Below the pieces are notes generated by a model. That model was not told the DNA's origin. It saw only the letters and a program-made list of their open reading frames with translations, and made no database searches. The position numbers and the translations under genes are program-made. Positions 58,454-64,000 of a stretch of DNA of 64,000 bases are shown here, piece by piece; positions within the stretch are counted from its first letter, which is position 1, and the number at the start of each line of letters is the position of its first letter. The DNA comes from Motacilla alba alba (Eukaryota > Chordata > Aves > Passeriformes > Motacillidae): assembly GCF_015832195.1 (NCBI RefSeq), contig NC_052026.1, positions 12,325,619 to 12,389,618 of the forward strand. The letters run 5' to 3'.

Positions 58454-61400
58454 GTAAGCTCAGAGTGCTGACACCCTTCCATTTCACAGAGCATTTGGAT
58501 CACAGCAGGGGTGTGCAGCAGCAGTGCTTCACCTCTGCACAGGCTGCAGGAATGCAACTTGCTTTGCAAAACTCTGTAAAATCTTCATTTCTGCTTGGTT
58601 TGTGTCTTATCCTGACAGCCATTATGATTTCTTTTGTCCTGGTGGTTTTTTCAGGCCATTTTCGGGCCTTTACAGAATTTGAAATGATGCTTAGTTTAAT
58701 GTGGGCATTTAAATACCTCTTTACCTTTTTCACTTTACCTAAAAGCTTTGCTGTGCTATAAAAGGCACAGTGTGAATCTCTCCAGGCATAGACCTATCCT
58801 GTCTCTTTGTGGTGTCTCTGCATCCCCTGCACCTGGACCATGCCTACTTCAGTTCCAATCCAAAAAATGCCCTGGAAAGCAGCGATTGCTCTAGCACTTA
58901 AAGAAACAAAGGCCTTCAGGGTGAGGTTCTTCCCAAGCCCTGTAGCCACCACAGTGGATGCTTGGCCTCTGCTCTGGTGCCCACAGCCCCAGGTGGCCCC
59001 TCTGGCCACACAAACCTGGCCAAGGCAGCGAGGGCTGGGCCAGAAGCAGCCCTGCACTCTCAGCATCGTGGCCACAACAGCAGCAGGGAGAAATGATGAT
59101 GGCAGAGGAGGGCTCTAGGCGTGCCTTTAGTTTGACATGACAGCAAAGGTGAAGCTGAACATGGCCCTTGACTGCTCTCCCTGAGCATCAAGCATCTGCC
59201 GGCTGTGCCAGGCTATCAAATTAAGTTGACAGACTTGTTAGCAGCTGTTGTTTCCTTCCCCCCCTCTGTCTCCCCCTCAGTGCTCCCTCTGCCTTTGGTG
59301 GGGTCTGAGGCATTTGTGAGACCCTGACAGTGTCTGGTGGCAGCAGCATTTGGCATCAGCATCATGGATTTTTGGTAGGAGCCCCCTGCCAGCAGGTAAC
59401 AGCAGCACTGGGCACCAGCACAAAGGACACAACCCACTGCTGGGATTTCCCTTTCCAAGAGGAATCTGCCTTCAGAAGCCAGAGTGGTTTTGTCTATTTG
59501 AAAATACAAATGAAATCCAGCTTTGAGTCACATTCCAGTGGGACTCTTATTCCTCTGGAGAGAAAACATCTGTCCAAAAAGCCAAAGAAAAGAGAATCCA
59601 ATTCCAAATGAGAAGTCTTGAAGCAAGTGATTGAAAAATATAATCTGGTTAATTAGAAATCCTTCTGGCAGCAGGAAGATGGAGTTTTGCCCGTGTGAGT
59701 GGCGCATTTTTTGTCACCCATCCAAAAGATCCAGTGGAAAGCAGTGATTGTGCTGCTGGGCACTGGCACCAAAGCAGCAGCTGTAAAACTCATCAACACA
59801 GTACAGAGACTGCTGAAGAATTTCCAAGAGCAAAGTAAATGTAAGGTTTCTCAAAATCATGTCTTTGCAATGTGCGTACTTCCCAAAGTTTTCCAAGGTC
59901 AAAAATACCAAAGACCAGCTTGACCTTTCCCTGAACCAAAGAAAGTTTAGTGATCTTATTACTTAAACTCTCTGGGAATGATCCATCCTTTCTAAAGGCT
60001 CTTCTTCCACAGCTGCTGCCTCATGCTTTGTGGGTCTATTTATCCAGCTCCAGGTGATGCTCCCAGATGGGCTCTCAATAAACTCTGGGACTTGGGTGCT
60101 CACCTGCCTCTGTTCTGAAATAGTTTATAGCATTGCCTGAGCTTACCAGTGCCCACCTGGCCTTTGGAAGGGTGCAGATGGTTCAGGTGCCATCCAGGCA
60201 ACATTGGGGTGAGTGTGGGGAAGTTTCTTCTGGTCTCCTTGAAATGGGAAATTTGATTGTAGCCCAAATTGTAGGGAACTTGCAGCTTCTCCAAGCCTTA
60301 GTAAGGGATGTCTTCTAAACTGGACAGAGAGAAAATGTGCCATTTGTAAATGCCATGCCACAGTGCTGCTGGCAAGGAGTCGCGGTGAGCAGCTCCCGAG
60401 CGTGACAAGAGCTCCCACAGTGCAGCAGGGTTTGTCTTTAGCCAAGCTGGCTTGATACAGTCATCAATACCTGTTAGGGACTGATGCTTGCAGAGAGCAG
60501 CAGAGCATCTGCTCTTCTTGGCTGGAAGGAAGAGCAGCGAGCTGGTCACGCTTCCAAGCCAAACCCTTGCGTGAATTGGCACTTGTTTATTCATTTAGAA
60601 AGCACAGACGTCTACAGCAAATTTATCTAGCTGGGCAAGGAAAATATTCCTTGTTTTCAATCTGCAAGAGCTGCCTTAGTCTTCAGAAGACCTGTTCAGA
60701 GCCAGGCTTCCTTCTGCAAAATTGTTTTTCACTATGAATTGAGTAGTTTGCTTGATGCAGTCTTGCACTCAGTACAGCCCTTCAAGTTCAAGCCATGTGT
60801 GCTCTCCTGTGCCTGCCTTGGGCCCCTCACAGGGAATGGTTCTGTGGGAGCCTGGGCAGGGGGTGCTGCCTCCAGGCACTGGGGCTGCAGGCGTGGTGCT
60901 GCTGCCCCAGAGGGAGAGGAGTGGAATGGAGCTCTCCTTTTTCCATTGTGCAGGGGAACATAGGAACAATATCAACTCGATCTTTCCCAAAGGCTGTTTG
61001 AATTACATTTTTTTGCTATTTGATAGAAGTTCACTTATTTTTAAGTTATTTGAAACTCTGCTTTATCTCCCCATTTTTAAGTATTGGCCATTGTGTTTGT
61101 TTAGTGTGCAAAGCAAAGTTTGCTATTGAGATTACATTAAGAGTAGAAAATGAAGAAAATTATGTTCCTGCTGATTATTAGTAATTGCTGCTACCAGCCA
61201 ATTACAAAATGTTGATTCAATTTCCTGGAGTATTTTTAGAATCAGAGAGCTGCCTCACTGGAGTAGATGAAATGAATGTCTGTACCAGTTTCTTGACTGG
61301 GATTAGCTGGGGAGACAGTGGAAAAGAGAAAAGCTGGGCAGAGCAGCGGGAGGATGAGGTGGGCTGTGGATGAGGGAGAAGCTGTGCTGCTCTGGGGAGT

Positions 61401-64000
61401 CAGTGCTGGGGAGCTGTGGCTGGAGGAGTCTGTGCTTCTGTCCCAGAGCCCAGAGATCCCAGTGACAGCAGGGTGCACTGAGCAGGATGCTGAACTGAAA
61501 AGGCAGATTCCAAAATAACCCAGCAGCACTAATGAGCCTTTTCCATTCTTCTTGACTGCCTGGGAAGTGTCTGTAGGGTATTAATAGTGTGGGGTGCTGG
61601 GCATGGGCTTCAAACACCCAGCCCAGCTTTTGTACCAGGGATCTCCATGCAGGAACTGTGCTGCAGGTTCCATCATCACCAAATCACTCATCTGGCAGCA
61701 GGAACGTGCAAAAGGTGTTGAGTGTTTCACTTGGTGTTTTTTGGCAAAATTATATTCATAAAGCTGTTGTTACTTAAAATAAACGAAAAAGTAGCATTTT
61801 TCTCTCTGTTGCTCACACTCTCTGCCCCCCTTCTCTCTTCCCAGCTACAGCTGGGGGGCAAGAACAAGACATTGCTGGGTAATTTTTCACCACTGGTTTT
61901 AGCTGTTATTTCAGGAGGTTTCAGCAGTGCTCTGTGGGGAGCTGCCTGAAGATTACTGGAGAGATAATATGTTACAATTAATACCAAAGTTACTGGAACA
62001 GCACAAATAATGTGCAGTATATGTGCATGTGAGGTATAGACACACATACATCATATATACACATATATACTTTTTGTTTAATGGTAGAAATGGGCTGTAG
62101 AAAACATTGGACTAATGGTTAACTGGCAAATTCACTTATATTTACAAGAGCTGTCTACACAATTTCTTACTTTTTCTAACAAGATGTATCAATTTTAAAA
62201 GGAAAAAGTCTTTGCAGATGTAAAAGTCACACAAGTTTTAGGGTCACAAATGAACAGATAAAACCCCTTAAAGGTATTACTGTGATACTGGACAAAGCTT
62301 GCTTTGCCTGGCTCACAGCTCCCATCTCCTGCCAGCTCCCTGGGCTGGCACTAACTCCCACTCTGCATCCCTCTGGAAGGAAGAAGCACCTCTCAGCTCT
62401 AGGGAAAGCACTGGGATGTCAGACATGGCTGTTGACCAAACAAGTGTAGTCCTTGCAGGGGGTTTTAAAAATTCCTTTTCTATCTCATTCATTTTTTATA
62501 GCTGGAGAGGACAATCCTTTGGGGAGAGATCTGCTCACTGGAGCAGGACTGCTCGGATGAGCTGTACAGGTCCATTCACAAGGAGACAAGGACATGGCAT
62601 TAGCATTCTGCTGCTCTGTCATTTGTTATCTCTTTGCTAGGCTTACAGCTATTCTTTTAATGGCTTTGTTCTCCCCCTCTCCCCAGTCTAAATGAGCTCT
62701 TCTCTCCAGTGGCAAACACTAGAAAAGGCTGGAGTGTGCATGTAGGATAATTAACAGCAGCTTCTCAGAAGCCTTTGCAGCTTCCCCAGACTGTCACCGT
62801 TGCCAGAGGATTGTGACAAATGGAGAACTGAAGCCCGCTGAGCTCTCCAGCCTCTACTGCCCCGGCAGTGCCCCCTCCCATCCCTGGAGGCTCTGACCTC
62901 GGGCAGGGTGTGCTCCAGAGGGGTAAGTGCAGGGGATGGAGAGAGAACTGATCACCCACCTTTGGGGTGCTCAACTACATCCTTCTTAGGATAGGAGGGC
63001 ACCTTCCTCCTGCGACCCCTCAGCTGCCCAGGGAGCACAGGAGCTGTGCTATAAATCAGTAATTTGGGGTCACTTGAGGGTGCAGAGATGCAGGATATGG
63101 TCAGGGTAGGTACCAGCCTGGTCAGTTCCAGAGCTGGGGGAAGGGGTGCAGGGCAATCTCAGAAGCAGGCAATGATCCTGATGAGCTTCTCTGCCTGCAC
63201 TAATTAGTCCCACAGTGGAGCAGAGCATGTCAGGCCCAAGAGCACTGTGCCAACACAGCTGTGCTGCTTCCAGCTCTGCAGTCAGCTCCAGCACTTGGAG
63301 GGAAGCACAGTGCCAGGGAGGACAGGGTGGGACCTTTGGACTGCCCCTGCTTTTACTGACATCATCAGCTGTGGGGCCAGAAGCTCTCCAAATAGGTCTT
63401 GCACTTTGCACAGATTGATTTTGGTTCTCTGTTACTTTGAGTGCATCAATACCCAAAGGTGAAGATGAGTTTCTCAAGACTCCCCCTTCCAGCACAGTCC
63501 TGCTCCAGACCTGGACACCTTCAGTACCTTCTGCACAGCAGCCTGCTGTCCTTATGCTCCAGTCCTTATTTTCCTCTGGTGGAAAAGGTCTGTTGTTACT
63601 GCTTTGTTTGGCTGCCACTGTCCCTCCAGGCACTACTGGGAGGTTCTTTGCCTTCCCACTACCCACTGCAGGTCTGGTGTCCTTTGCTGTGAGAGATCTC
63701 CATCTGAGAGGATCCCTCTGAGATTTCAGGAGACTCCAGGAGCAGTGCTCTGCTCTCTGTGCTTTTCTCTGGGTTTCTGCAGTTCAGTCCTCTCAAATTT
63801 GAACAGAAAGATCTTCTACTTCTTCAGCAGGAACAATGATGATTGTGATTGAGTATTTTTTTCCCGGGGTTTTTTTTCTCTCCCCCTCCCTAATCTTGGC
63901 TATTTGCATTGCAAACCTGATCCAGTGGAATGCTGGGTTTGTCTGAAGCCTGCACTACAGAGATGCCTGTGCCCATTGAAACCAGCTTCATTTCTGAATA
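58454..64000 (+). other. NECAB2: NECAB2 intron 3, incomplete
   Basis: From the GTAAGC donor to the right edge (5.5 kb) I looked for the next exon, which should complete Asn and continue the second EF-hand with an acidic residue and an LCDYF-like stretch. No frame shows this next to an AG acceptor. The stretch is ordinary intronic sequence with no retroposon I can recognise. A short TA/CA-type alternating run lies near 62040-62070. Confidence 0.8.

Noticed and set aside
58454..64000. Search for NECAB2 exon 4
   Set aside because: No AG-preceded frame continues the second EF-hand with the expected acidic and LC(D/E)YF-like residues, so the exon is taken to lie beyond the window.

Overview
This window is vertebrate nuclear DNA, most likely from a bird. 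The genes are split by long introns, and the four retroposon fragments I can recognise all look like avian CR1 LINE 3' ends. Most of the sequence is non-coding. I found no prokaryotic, viral, CRISPR, rRNA or tRNA feature, and no undescribed multi-gene system.

Two genes lie in the same (+) orientation. At the left edge (1-814) is the terminal coding exon of OSGIN1, a flavin-monooxygenase-like oxidative-stress and growth-inhibitor protein. Its 3' UTR follows, ending at an AATAAA signal at 2162. About 19 kb of intergenic sequence comes next, holding two CR1 fragments and several short tandem repeats. A CpG-rich block starts near 21040. It contains the first coding exon of NECAB2 (21174-21371), a neuronal EF-hand calcium-binding protein. 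The gene continues through an 8.9 kb intron, a 25-base micro-exon (30231-30255), a 28 kb intron, and exon 3 (58345-58453). The reading phase is consistent across all three exons. Together they encode the N-terminal region, the first EF-hand loop and the start of the second. Later NECAB2 exons must lie beyond the right edge.

OSGIN1 followed by NECAB2 matches the order on human chromosome 16q. It parallels the OSGIN2/NECAB1 pair on human 8q, so the window is one half of an ancient duplicated block. The two genes have no known joint function; they are neighbours by descent.

The points most worth a second look are structural: the frame-dependent NECAB2 micro-exon behind a CU-rich tract, a (GAG)10 repeat just upstream of the NECAB2 start codon, a decayed GC-rich array in intron 1, a 34/68-base alternating minisatellite beside a 275-codon intronic ORF, a 60-base minisatellite, and a compound ATT/ACT/AAT microsatellite that can form a hairpin. 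Protein identities rest on recognition of the family sequences. No database search was run.
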